A stretch of DNA of 64,000 nt from Pteria penguin (lineage: Eukaryota > Mollusca > Bivalvia > Pterioida > Pteriidae). Where the stretch lies: assembly GCA_035048485.1 (NCBI GenBank), contig CM068581.1, positions 59,874,393 to 59,938,392 of the forward strand, read 5' to 3'. How positions within the stretch are numbered: the first letter of the stretch is position 1; the number at the start of each line of letters is the position of its first letter. This document shows, piece after piece, positions 26,158-37,259 of the stretch. Below the pieces are notes generated by a model. The model made no database searches. It had not been told where the DNA came from and saw nothing but the letters and a program-made list of their open reading frames with translations. The translations under genes and the position numbers were made by a program.

Positions 26158-26346
26158 AGGTCAGTAATAAATGTTTGATGTTCAAATTTTATTATGTGAC
26201 TGAAGTAAGAAATTCAACAGATATTAAAAAATAAACGTAGTATCATTACATTAGATTGATGATTCGCGCCAAAGATGCATGCCGTCTAGGACCCCTACAG
26301 GTCAGGAATGGCCGAAATTTTGTACTGTTGCACAGGGAAATATCAA
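26158..26346. repeat. Satellite fragment
   Basis: Collinear with the satellite from AATAAATGTTTGATG through CGCGCCAAAGATGCATGCC to TGTTGCACAGGGAAATATCAACG. It is the right-hand continuation of the fragment interrupted at 24264 and ends at a second SINE. Confidence 0.85.
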
Positions 26347-26522
26347 CGGACCCACCGGAAGCAGTGAGGGATCTTTTACATGCCATGCGTATCGTGAGGC
26401 GGGACCTTGGTTTTTACTGTCTTATTCGAAAGATAGAACATCGGTGTACCCAGGGCGGAGTTCGAACTCGGGACCTCTCGATCACGAGCCGAGCACCTTA
26501 TCCACCAGACCACACCGGCTTT
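26347..26522 (-). mobile_element. Tail-truncated tRNA-SINE, minus strand
   Basis: Read on the minus strand: AAGCCGGTGTGGTCTGGTGG (A-box region), GAGTTCGAACTCC-type B box, then the conserved core (CGAAAGATAGAACATC..CCTTGGTTTTTACTG, AGTGAGGGATCTTTTACATG). The tail is missing where it joins satellite DNA. A tRNA-like head is present but it is not a tRNA gene. Confidence 0.75.
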
Positions 26523-27180
26523 CCTTTGTTATAAGTTTGGGAAAATTGCATGCGTTTCTGCTGTACAGTAAGGCCACATCCCAGGATTCTACACCAGTGA
26601 TAAAATTAGGATTATATTCACTGCGGAGAGAGCATGTGTCACTTCGCTGACCCAATTTGATATATTTTTGTAAGCGTCGTATCTGCGAGACTTTCGCAGA
26701 TTTACGCTACAGCAGAGGAGTATAAAATTTGTTGGAATATTTTCTGGGAATGGTGTTACCTTACAACTGTTGGTATTTGACGCGCTTTAATTCTTCATTA
26801 GCAAAATTATTTTGCGAATGTCTATGTGAGGTTTGGTTAGTCATAGCCAATTGGAACATCATCGCCATTTCTTACAAAGAATAGATCTTATTTGCGTTCG
26901 GTAATGGACGAGTTGTTACGATTGAATGATAGTGTGATGTAAGTCCTACTAAACTTTCAGAATAAAGAATGCTACGTTAAGAGGGACCAACATAACGAAG
27001 TATTCTACAGTTGTTTATTCTGGCAAAACGATGAACCTTAATTTTTGTTTATAAACAGAATAAAAAGATTACCAACTAGCACGGCCACACCACTACCAAA
27101 AGGCTAACAGTACAGGTTGGTTACACAGCAAACATTCAGTTGCTTATAGATTGGTTATGTATGTTGTTAAAATATATAGT
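26523..27180. other. No gene recognised
   Basis: AT-rich unique-looking DNA. A perfect 8-bp stem (ATCTGCGA/TCGCAGAT, about 26681-26701) is the only structure I noted. Confidence 0.5.
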
Positions 27181-27330
27181 GGGTTGATTAATTACTTATT
27201 GTTTCACGCCACTCCACGATTATTTCACGTATATGGTGACGATATCTGCCTAATGCAATGCATGGAAATTATACCTTTGTAACGGTCCTGAAGAAGTGGG
27301 GAATATTTTACGTGCCACGCACGTTATAAG
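27181..27330 (-). mobile_element. SINE fragment, minus strand
   Basis: Tail half only: TTGATTAATTACTTATTG, CACTCCACGATTATTTCACG, TATGGTGACGATATCTGCC, then GTAACGGTCC...GGGGAATATTTTACGTG of the core. The tRNA-like head is absent. Confidence 0.65.
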
Positions 27331-27493
27331 CAATTGTTAGTAGGTTAGTGGCAAAAGGGGAGCTCGTAACTCCTGTAATGCACCCTTTCTTCAATAATTC
27401 CATAGTCTCTTTAGGAACGAAAGTTGGATTATCTAAAGCAAACTTGTTATCTTTTTAAGAAATACTCTTTCAGGAACAGTCCTAAAAAGTATT

Positions 27494-28141
27494 TTATATC
27501 CTGAACTGATAACAGTCAATAATATGAGGATTTGCATCTGTGTTGACCCACTTATCGATGAACAAGATCAGCCAGCCGACAGGTGAAATCTGCATACCGG
27601 TAGCACGAGATAACCGAGGCGTAATGAAAGCAGAAGCTATGCTCGTGTTCGAATCAACACACAAAAACTGTTGGAAACTTTGTTTTTCATCGTCCAAATC
27701 ATCTACTGTAGGATTCGTCTCGTATTCAGCGACGACTTTCCACCCAAGAGGGCTAGAATCGGCTATTTTAATCAATTATTGTCTCTCGGCAATTAATGAA
27801 ATACCGTCGGAAATTTTCTCCCTTGGTCTATTGATGTTGTCCATACATGTTGTTATACTCTGGTCTACTAGGTTTTCGTCGGCCTCGCGAAGTTTTGTCG
27901 TGACTTTGAAATTACCTCTGTAATGGGCCTCATTTCTGTGTCTGCAAGTTGAGAAGACGATAGTTCTTTCTGGGTGGGTTCTATAGAGTTGCGGAAAGTT
28001 TGAAAATTAGAGTGCAGTAGAGTCTTCATATCGGACAGGAGTCGTGACTGAGAATTTCGAACGACTTTTTTTTTTAACTTCAGAAGCGACGAAGCCTTGA
28101 ATTTCTGGTGTCGAACACGCGGACTCTACTAAGTCGTCCAT
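27494..28141 (-). pseudogene. Broken intronless gene with an 'ADSS..GW..V.EY..NP' region
   Basis: From an ATG at 28141 the minus strand reads MDDLVESACSTPEIQGF and continues to a stop after about 45 codons. Coding then resumes in another frame (ADENLVDQSITTCMDNINR, then SLIAERQ followed by a stop). A 27775-27494 stretch follows with LIKIADSSPLGWKVVAEYET and DDLDDEKQSF. The parts fit one interrupted ancestral frame with at least one shift and one in-frame stop. Regions of the form 'IKIADSS..GW..V.EY...DDEK' recur in invertebrate repetitive coding families as I remember them, but I cannot name the protein or its function. Confidence 0.45.
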
Positions 28142-28413
28142 ATTTTGGTGTTTCTAGTCTGGAGAACGGACAAGAACTGACCAGCACATTGGTCAAACAA
28201 CTCATGTCACATGAAAATTCGACATGTTAACATCTGATTGGACAACGAAATATACAAGTACCATATATAGTACGACATATCAAGACAACTATTTATTCTG
28301 TGCTTCGTACCGCGAAAATATCAATTATATAAGATAGAATAATTGTGGTATGTATAGTCAGCAATGGCGGATTCAGAGGAGGCGGAGGGGACGTTTGCCC
28401 TTCCCCCTAAAAT

Positions 28414-28415
<2 letters not shown>

Positions 28416-28446
<31 letters not shown>
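28416..28446. repeat. (GA)n microsatellite
   Basis: About 15 uninterrupted GA dinucleotides following a C/G-rich ATGGCGGATTCAGAGGAGG stretch. Confidence 0.95.
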
Positions 28447-28449
<3 letters not shown>

Positions 28450-29335
28450 TTTATGGACCAGATTATTTTTCTAACGTAGAATTCGAGCAATAATCTGATC
28501 AGAGACGTAGTCTTATTTTTTTAAATAAACACAACATTGATACGTACTGCCCATGAAGGACAATGACAGACGCTGGTGCTTCCCCTGGGTGATAATGCTG
28601 ATTAGTTGAACAAACAGTAGTAAAGGCAGGAGCATTGATTACTTATATCAAGAATTCGTAAATGGCAACAAACGCTGTTAAATGAATAAGTATATAAAGA
28701 GAAATATATGTTTAGAAAAGAAGCAGGAAATGAAGACGTCTCACTAAAAGTCTTGCTTTTAAAATTTTCTTATAGTTTGTCTGGATTTTGTTAGAAAGAA
28801 AAAAGAGAATATTACTTCTACATATTGATTAACCAAACATAAAAGATAAAAGAAAAAAGTAATATGTGACCACAGGGCTTTCGGCTCGTTGCCCCCCCCC
28901 CCCCCCAAATAATTATTATATTGGTATATTTGAGAGGAGGGGCAACGAGCCGTAAGCCCTGTGATATGACTGTAGAATTTGAACCGAGGTGCGTCTGCAG
29001 GAAGAGACCAACTGCGAGCGATATCCGACGGGTTAAAATCGGTGTATTGTAGATCCCCTAATTAGCATAATAGAAGGACGTGCATCATATTCCGTACGAA
29101 GTGGCGAGTTTCCAGTCTCTGTGTACATGTATATATGTATTACCCTGTAGATTCGTCATAATTTGGTAAACTGTACTGGGAGTGCTCATCACTCCTCTGG
29201 TTCCTACGCCTATGACTTTTTTGTTTAATAAATGTATCTATTAATGTACACATAAATGGGCAGCAACCATGCGCATCCGAATCATAAGCTGACAGGAAGA
29301 GCTAGCTTATTATTTACAAGATGTACCTAGAAGAA
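28444..29335. repeat. Split copy of a repeat also at 57227-57345
   Basis: Three blocks here (ATTTTATGGACCA...CGTAGAATTCGAGCAA at 28447-28490, GTATTACCCTGTAGATTCGTCATAAT at 29139-29165, and AAGCTGACAGG.AGAGCTAG at 29286-29308) are adjacent in the 57-kb copy. They are separated here by about 640 and 120 bp, so the first gap is probably an insertion that includes the hairpin at 28871. Confidence 0.55.
28871..28963. mobile_element. Short hairpin element, 25-bp arms
   Basis: Arms 28871-28895 and 28939-28963 are inverted copies differing at one base. They begin CACAGGGCTTTCGGC and end GCCGTAAGCCCTGTG, with a 43-base loop containing a C-run. The flanks read ATATGTGAC and ATATGAC, a possible imperfect duplication. 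It could be a miniature inverted-repeat element. Confidence 0.6.
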
Positions 29336-29390
29336 CTCTTTCGTTATTAACCTCTCTTTACGACACACGTAGCGATTTCAATAACAATAT

Positions 29391-30260
29391 TATGCCCCCG
29401 TAAATATAGTCTGGGGGTGTATAGGAATCACACTGATTGTCCGTCTGTTCACATCTTGTCCTGGCCATAACTTCTTACCCCTTTATCGGATCTGGATGAT
29501 ATTTCACACAATTGTTACCCATGGCCCAAAAGTGTGCCATGACCTGACCCAAAGTCATATTTTTCAAGTCAAGGTCACAGTGCACACATAGCTAAAATCC
29601 TTGTCGGGGCCATAACTTTTTACTTTCAAAATGAATTTGGATATTTCACACAAATGCTCTGCATGACCCAGGAGTGTGTAATGATCTAGACCCGAGGTCA
29701 TATCTTCAAGGTTAAGGTCATAGGGCACACATAGTCAGAATCCTTATACGTGCCATAACCTCTTATTGCAAAGTTGGATTTGGATGATATGTCGCACAGT
29801 TGTTGTCCATGACCCAAGGGTGTGTCATCTTTGACTAAAGATCAAAGGTCAAGGTCAAAGTGCACGCATGGTCAAATCCTTGTCAGGGCACTCCTTACTG
29901 CTGTGTTGAATCTAGACAACTTTTCACACAACTGTTGTCCATGACCAAGGGTGTGTCATGACCTCGACCGAAGGTTATATCTTCATGGACAAGGTCACAG
30001 TGCATACAAAGCCTAAATCCTTACGTGCCATAACTTCTTACTGCCAGGTTGATCTGGATAATATTTCCCACAAGGGTGTGTCATAACCTCAAAATCATAT
30101 CTCCAAATTCAAGGTCACAGTGCACGCATGGTCGAAATTCTTGTACGGGTCATAACTCTTTCTGCTATGTAGGATCTCACCATTGTTTTCCATGATCAAA
30201 AGACGTGTTTCACACTGTACGGAGCGTGTGGTTCGTCTGTGTGTATGTCCGTCTGTTTGT
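29391..30260 (+). repeat. Tandem ~135-bp 'AAGGTCAAGGTCACAGTGC' repeats with C/G hairpin head
   Basis: Starts with a hairpin (TGCCCCCGTAAATATAGTCTGGGGG, about 29393-29416, written here only as its arms CCCCC and GGGGG). Roughly six degenerate units follow, each with 'GGGCCATAACTTCTTAC', 'TTTGGATGATATTTCACACA', 'TTGTTGTCCATGACCCAAGG' and 'AAGGTCAAGGTCACAGTGCA' blocks. No coding capacity. This style of tandem DNA is frequent in mollusc genomes (general knowledge). Confidence 0.65.
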
Positions 30261-31449
30261 CTATGAAACTTGTACGGGCCATAACTTCTTCCTTTTATTT
30301 TTATATATTTTCTTGTCATTACACTGTCATCTTCTATCATCTGTTTATTTTTTGCCCGTTTCACATGTAAACATGTAATGTTAGAACTGAAATAAAGTTT
30401 AGAATTATGGCACATGACAAATATTTTCATTATAACGTTACTTATTTCAATGAAATAATCGCTAAATTTTCTGGTCATTATTACTTATGTGTTTTTTTTT
30501 TGGTCATTTCATATGGCGCCATTGAGAACCCAATAAAACGCTTTCGTACGAAAAATTGCTTGTAATCCTTTATAATGATATACTTTTAATAACAAAATAA
30601 ATACCAGTTTCGATCTTAGAATATATTAATACCTCTATAACCAGTTTTCTTGTCATTCTTTCATTCTTGTCATTATATCTTATAAATCATTCATATCAAT
30701 AACATCACAGTATTATGTCAATCGGAGCACCATCGCCATTTTTACAAAAATTGACTCTGAAACCCCACGGCGCAGCGAAATCGTTTCCATTCTTCAGCTT
30801 TCCTCGTAGGAGCACAATGCGAAATCAGGCGAAAACAAGTTCATTGTATTGTTTTTGTAATTTAGGATATGAGAAGTTCAGTATGAAATGTAATACTCGT
30901 TTTGATGAATATTATACAATCGTAGCGGTAATTCAGTAATCGTAGCGAATTTCACATTTTTTTAAATGTTAGAACATTGGAAAGGAATCAGAGGAATTGA
31001 CATTTAACCAGTCCACGTGCGTAGACTCCGCCATAAAAAATCATACTAGTTCACCCATTTAGAGAGACACAAATATAGACAAAAGCAGACAATGAAGCAT
31101 AATTGCCTATTTTCGTGCAAACATGACAGGCATGCTGATCATGGCCATATGTGTTTACATAACAACTGGGAGTAGTTCCAATGGCTGACTACATGGTACG
31201 TACGAGTCGTTCTTGCGTACGGAAATGGACGAGTTGTTATGATTGAGCTTACATGTGCAAATTTTATCATACATGTACATATCAATTTAAAGTCTACACA
31301 TATAAATATTTTAATGTAATTTTGTATGTTTTAATGTACTTGCATATAGTATACAGTGTGAAATATATAGGATATACCAACAATGATTCTTGGTCTAGCA
31401 TGTACATTTACGTATATAATAAATTCAGCTTTCACTTGTAGAAACTGTT
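30261..31449. other. No gene recognised
   Basis: AT-rich DNA with T-runs and several frames under 130 codons, none with a recognisable domain. A GTACGGAAATGGACGAGTTGTTA segment near 31215 echoes GTTCGGTAATGGACGAGTTGTTA near 26897, suggesting a shared dispersed repeat. Confidence 0.45.
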
Positions 31450-32400
31450 TTAGTTATACAGACATAATGTCAAGAACTGGAATATATTTACTCCATTCTT
31501 TTACAAATGTATCAGTTTTTCCTTTCATTTTGTATACAATTCTATAAACCGTATCTATGTATTTAAGATATACTTTTAAACCATCAAAAGACAATGCAGT
31601 TCTTTGGCATTTCATTTTGTAAATGTGAAATATTATATTTAATAAGATAATACTGTCTTTTTTTTTAATTGGTCCTAATAAAAAACCTTCTTGTGGATCT
31701 GTCACGTCAACGGAGTATTGTGCAAATTCATTCTTGATTTTCAATGAAAAATGTTACACTTCTCTACATTCCCAAAGTACGTGTATTAAAGATTCTTCTT
31801 TATTACAAAAAGTACAAAGTGGATTATCATTAATACCCATTTTAAAAGCAGATTTATTAGTAGTCAATATATAATGAATAATAATAATAATAATATATAC
31901 TGAAACCAGTGTATTTTTTTATCATTTATACAATATATAAATTGGTATATAGATTTCCAATCGTTATCTACCGGATCTAAAAAACTTGTCACCCACTTTT
32001 GCTGTGACAATGTCTAATTTCTTTGTTTTAAAACTTCACACATTTTCTTCGAACCTCTCTTGTCTTTGACAATACTTTTTATATTATTTGGTACCCAGGG
32101 TCCTTATATTTTATTCAAAATATAACTTTCACATATTAAGATATGTTTTATTGACTTAATAATACCATTATATTTAAGAAAATTTGTTTTTTAATCATAA
32201 ATACACATAAATTCGTCAAATGAATAAAAAATATTATCTTCCTTTGACACATCATTATTATACATAATACCTTCCTCAGAACAATGTTTATATAATACAC
32301 ACTGTCCATTGACCTGAACATTTTTTTTCCAAATGGATATTCAGCAATATAAATGCCATTATTCTCATATTTGTTTTGTTTATCCATCAATTTCTTCCAT
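31450..32400 (-). pseudogene. Non-LTR retrotransposon 3' end (C-terminal zinc-knuckle region)
   Basis: The minus strand reads, with frame shifts and stops, through segments typical of the C-terminal part of an L1/Tx1-like ORF2: GPWVPNNIKSIVKDKRGSKK, TTNKSAFKMGIND, then a cysteine/histidine motif (CTFCNKEESLIHVLWEC, about 31830-31765). The longest open piece (31744-31454) begins KIKNEFAQYSVDVTDPQEG. The CCHC spacing and the following 'IILLNIIFHIYKMKCQ' helix are the evidence. No RT core is in this fragment. It is a 5'-truncated dead copy. Confidence 0.6.
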
Positions 32401-32825
32401 GAGATGAATACATCTATCTATTATCTATTTGTTTATGAACACTGAAATGTAGGAAGTTGGCTCAGGTGTCTTGACCCTCTTCGACTCCTAAGTTTCGGAA
32501 AGCGGGGGTGGTAGTTTTCATGTAAAACACACTTTTAAGCGTAAATTAAATCTGTATGAAAAAAGGAAAAGGTTTGAACTGGAAAGAATGGACAACCTCC
32601 CTGCAACATTATACTAAAGATAGGATTTTTTTCTCTGGAAAGGGAAAGGGGTGCACTGTTCGATTTCATTTCATGTTCATTGTAATGTTATGTCTTTATG
32701 TGTATAAGGACATTTATTCATTATTCCTGCATGATAATATGCAATTCAAATGTAAGATGACATTATTCGCTATTTCGGTAGGATACTTTGCAATTCTATT
32801 ATATAACACTGTGTTTCATTGAAGG

Positions 32826-33475
32826 TAGGTGTAAGTGAACTGTATAAAGGTTGTATCTACCCTATATATAGATTATATTCAGGCTTAAACACAATTGTAT
32901 ATCCTCTGTAGAAGGATTGTATCTACCCTATATATAGATTATGTGCAGCCTACATAACGATTGTAAGCCGGTGTAGCCAAGTGGATAAGGTGCTGCGCTC
33001 GTGACCGAGAGGTCCCGGGTTCGACTCCCGCCCTGGGCACACCGGTATTCTGTCTTTTGGAAGAGACAGTAAAAACCGAGGTCCCGTGTCATGGTAGGCG
33101 TCGCAAGTAAAAGCTCCCTCACTGCTTCGGGTGGGTCCCTTGCAAAGGTATAAATTTTTGTGCAATGAGGCAGATGCAGTCACCATATACGTGAAATAAC
33201 CGTAGAGTGACGTAACACAATAATCAATCAATCGATCAATTAGTCATAAGAATTGTATATACTCTATAGAAAGATTGTATCTACCCTATATATAGATTAT
33301 ATGCAGTCTACATAACGATTGTATATACTCTATTTAAGGATTGTATATACCCTATATAAGAATTGTGTGCACCCCAAATAAGGATTGTATACACACCAAA
33401 TAAGGATTGTATGCACACCAAAAAGGATAGTAACTACTTTATATAAGGATTGTATGTAACCTTAATCAGGATTAT
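32826..33475. repeat. 22-bp minisatellite, interrupted by a SINE
   Basis: Degenerate units of the form GGATTGTATCTACCCTATAT run 32826-32966 and 33244-33475, around the SINE at 32967-33243. The same unit forms the larger array at 57481-58215. Confidence 0.85.
32967..33243 (+). mobile_element. Full-length tRNA-SINE in the minisatellite
   Basis: Head GCCGGTGTAGCCAAGTGG has an A-box-like TAGCCAAGTGG, and the B-box GGTTCGACTCC is well preserved. The core (TTTTGGAAGAGACAGTAAAA, ACCGAGGTCCCGTGTC, CTCCCTCACTGCTTCGGG) and an ATCAATCAATCGATCAAT tail follow. CATAACGATTGTA before and CATAAGAATTGTA after look like a target duplication. Transcription would be by RNA polymerase III from the internal boxes. 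The core resembles V-domain SINEs, from memory. Confidence 0.85.
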
Positions 33476-33599
33476 TTCTCACTTCATTTCTTGATCATGC
33501 AGTTTGTTGTGTGATGTAACTTTTTTTTTACAATCACTTCATCAAATATAATGATAAATCACAATATTGATAACGTTATTATTACCCCTATTGAAAACA

Positions 33600-35909
33600 T
33601 TACAAAATACCTGGAGAAACTAAATCTGAAATGAAAAAAAAACGACGTCTACAAACACTTACAAACCCCATACACCCTTGGCCTCAATGACCAAATTTTT
33701 CAACAAGGTAACATTTCCTTTTACCATAACAATATCGATACATTTTCACTTAGAGCAGACGTTAAGAGGAAACTCAGGTCGCACGGTCGTCGCCGTAATG
33801 GCAACCGTAGAAGGCATGGTAGATTAAATAGGTCATAAGACGATCTACTGCGGATAGCCGGAAATAATGGTCATCACGAACTTCTACATGCATTATCGTC
33901 TATTCCAGTAATCAGATTAAAACCTATCCAGGATGAGGCTGATTTAAGAAGTTTACATTACACGGATTGATTTAGACTTAAAATGATAATAGCATTTTAT
34001 ATAACAAACTTTACCCACGTATACCATCGCTTTCTCCTAATTCGCAATTTATCAAGATTAAATTTTTAAATAAAGGTTTAGATCTGCTTAATATTTCGAA
34101 TATTTTCGTGATCATGGAGTCAAGTCTAAAATTCCTCAGTATTTCGAGAATCTTGAACCACCCCTGATTTGCTATCAATACAAACAACCTATTAGAAACC
34201 TTATATTTGATTACAATGCAGTCACATCTAATGTTAATTCCTTTGTTTCTCTTCCATCGTCCTGCATGAAACTTTACTTCTACGTATGTTGAAATGCCAA
34301 AGTTTAAAGACAAGATCCTATATAACCATTGTAAAGGTATGTGAAACTTCAATTTAAGCATTGATAAAAACGATCTTCCAAACATTACACAAAAATCCAT
34401 ATAAATCACGTTTTATATCAAATTCTAGTCAATGCTCTATCACTGTGCTTTCTAAACATATAATCTCCGGTCTTACTTCAGTTAGAGTCCGTGTCATCAA
34501 GTAATGTAATACCGTTTTAGCAATAGTAACGTCAATTACGCCGGCGTGGCCTAGTGGTCTCGCGCTTGTCTCCTGATCGGGAGGCCGGGATTCGAGTCCA
34601 GCTCTGGTCATGTCGGTGTCCTGCCTTTTGGATGAGACAGTAAAAACCGAGGCTCTGTGTCGTGGTGTGCATGGCACGTTAGAGATCCTCACTGCTTCGG
34701 GTGGGTCCGTTGCAAAGGCCAAAATTTGTATGCCCCGCATTAGGCAGATGCCGTCATCATATACGTGAAATATTCGTGGTGTGACGTTAAACAAAACTCA
34801 ATTAATCAACGTCAATTACTATAAAAATTCTAACACATATGATAAACATGACAACTTTGGATTTCCTATTGTAAATTCCCCTTATCTACATGATGATGGC
34901 CCCAGACAACCATCATATGGTATTTATATTAGTCAACTGGTTCGGTTTGCTAGAGCCTGTTCTAACGTTTTGGATTTTCACGCAAAAAATACTCAGATTA
35001 CCTTTAAACTTTAAAACTCAGAGTTATAGATATCATAAACTTTGAAAAACTTTTGGTAAATTTACAGATCTTATTCAGACATTTTATCTAAATTTGAAAA
35101 TGTGACTTTTCAGCAATACGTATCCAGCGGAATATCCCATCCCAATTTCTACTGTGATCTACTGTACAAACTAAAGAGGTTTAAAGGTTCCGATAATTTT
35201 ATATCGATGGGTTGTAAAATTATTAAACGCCTTCGACATCGACAGTATGACCCCGAGATCATCGCTGAGACCATAGTTCTTGTGTTGGGTTCCTTTACAA
35301 TCCAATGCAGACTTTTGCTTGACCGTTGCACTCTGACTAACAGGGCTGTAGGGACTCTATGACGGCCCTTGTCCAAACCTTTCAGAGGAGACAAGGTCCT
35401 GGTGCTCGTCTCCTCTAACTGTTAATCGGCACTCCTATCGATCAAAGATCTGAGCTCGGCTTACAGACGGGCAGAGCATGGTTTACTTATGTTGATATCG
35501 CTTTACATATTTTTGATAGCAACATATTATTCTATAAAAATATTATATATTTTTATATATATAAACTTTCGTGTGTAATAAAATTTTATGACCTCTCTTC
35601 CTGAGAAACCTGTTGATACTTGTTTTCTATATGGAGGATTATCTAGAAATTTTCAAATGTGTATCCTTTTTTGTGCTGCATTTTCGGGTAGTGGAATGGT
35701 GAGCGCCCGTAAACCGGTTAACCACACCAATTGAATGGCGTTTGTTACTTCAGTTGACCGTCCTAAGTAGGTATCGTAACCGCAGCACAATCGAATATTT
35801 TTGTAACGTCGTTCTTACGTGTATATTCTACTATTTTCATTTTTGTGCGCATGTCCTTGGTGATTTTTGTCATACAGATTTGTCAGATGTCTTCAGTTTT
35901 TTTTCTTTT
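33600..35909 (+). pseudogene. Degraded retroelement (RT family with 'YGIYISQLVR'), plus copy
   Basis: Upstream part: LRADVKRKLRSHGRRRNG then HALSSIPVIRLKP (33750-33930). The C-terminal part (34840-35360) contains YDKHDNFGFPIVNSP, YGIYISQLVRFARAC and, after a frameshift, GSDNFISMGCKIIKRL, ending CRLLLDRCTLTNRAVGTL. The 3' UTR runs to a ...CAGTTTTTTTTCTTTT end near 35909. The RT catalytic core seems deleted or scrambled. The same protein tail and 3' UTR occur inverted at 39845-41245. RT-family placement (Penelope-like or other non-LTR) is uncertain. Confidence 0.65.
34540..34807 (+). mobile_element. Full-length tRNA-SINE with exact 12-bp target duplication
   Basis: Runs from GCCGGCGTGGCCTAGTGG to a CTCAATTAATC tail. 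AACGTCAATTAC is repeated exactly at 34528-34539 and 34808-34819. The A-box TGGCCTAGTGG and B-box GATTCGAGTCC sit in the head, and the core has TTTTGGATGAGACAGTAAAA and CACTGCTTCGGGTGGGTCCG. It splits the retroelement at 33600-35909 between its upstream part and 'NTYDKHDNFGF', so it is the younger insertion. Confidence 0.93.
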
Positions 35910-37259
35910 AAATGAATGAAATGGGGTATAGCTATGAAAACTTCTTTGTTTCAAATCATGTATCCAGTGTATTCTAAAGCTATTTATTTGTGTGTGTGTG
36001 TTTTTTTTAATTTTGTTTTTCAATTCATTTTAATTCATTATTCATTTTGTATATGGAACAGAAACAATGCTGAATCTCTCTGTCTTTCAGTTATAATGGT
36101 ACGCAGTGCTTTTCAATACGCTATTTGGTGTAGTTTCTTCTGTATTCCAAATTCATATAAACTGTATTACTTGAATATTTACTGACTAATCTAGAGTATG
36201 TAATTAGTATAAGAATATGAGAATTTGAAAAAAAATAAAAATAAAATAAAAAACAAAACAAAAAAAAAAAAAAAAAAAAACCAAACAAACAAACAAACAA
36301 ACCACACTCACAACATGGCCACTGTCAGGTATTCTGAATTAGAAGTATATCTGTACAAAATTGTCTGAAATACATAAAGGTCGATTGTTAAAATGTTACA
36401 TGTGTAATAAATAAACATTGTGATGAAAGACACGTTTTATTTTTACGAAAAGAAACCTTTAAAACTATCATGCAAGTATTTCAGTACATGTAGTAAGTCT
36501 ACAAATTTAGAAATATCATACTAAGTTTTGATATTGTCATACATGACACTGTTATATATCTTTCGAATCGCTTCTGATTTGTATAATTGTTATTTACTGT
36601 TAGGTAGGGTTCTGTTACAATATTTTGATTATAAACGGTATTTATATATATATATATATCCCTTTGTGACGTGCTTACTTGAATGCAATTTGAAGAATAG
36701 TTAATATTTACACGCCTCTCTCAAAAAGATAATACATGTATATACTTGTTGAATTGAATTTTGTTTTGCTTCGTATTAAACATCAGGATAAGTTAATTTA
36801 TTTGATGGTAGCCATTGTACCCGGTATAGAATACTGGACTATCTGTGGAAAACTTTGTGAGGTACGGCAGTGGACTTGGTGTTGGGCACAGTTCTGACAT
36901 TCCTTTAATATACAGCAGCGGAATACCTGTTATGTACAGTAGTGGATAGAAAATCGTGCAAAATCACTAATAAGCAAATCTCAAGTACCATGAGTGAAAC
37001 GCAACCTGTTTGCAAAGGATTTGTATACTTCCTTTTCAATACTAATGCCCACGAGCAATTAGATTTACGCTCAGTTTTGGAGTTTCAGAGAAGATATATC
37101 GACTTTCCATCTCTTACACTGTTTCTGAAATTTCCTGGCGAGATACAAGCTCAATATTTTCTGGCCAGGTATGCTGAAGAAGGTGACTTTTGAACACATC
37201 AAAATACCCACGCCTTAGGAAATGTTTGAGATTGTAGTAGTAATTTATTAACCAAAAGC
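35910..37259. other. No gene recognised; A-rich tract and (TA)n
   Basis: Contains an A/AC-rich stretch (36230-36302) and a short (TA)9 (36641-36659). An 83-codon frame at 36942-37193 has no recognisable domain and I do not call it a gene. Confidence 0.45.

Noticed and set aside
26256..26650. 92 and 123-codon frames
   Set aside because: They run across the junction of a satellite fragment and a SINE; no domain.
26681..26701. 8-bp hairpin as a Helitron 3' end
   Set aside because: No CTRR terminus follows at the expected distance and no matching 5' end was found.
32928..33231. Frames and a tRNA-like fold
   Set aside because: The A and B boxes belong to the SINE head; the clover-leaf is embedded in a ~270-bp retroposon, so it is not a functional tRNA gene.
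36942..37193. 83-codon frame (MDRKSCKITNKQ...)
   Set aside because: No domain, no neighbours in frame, no splice partners that I could link.
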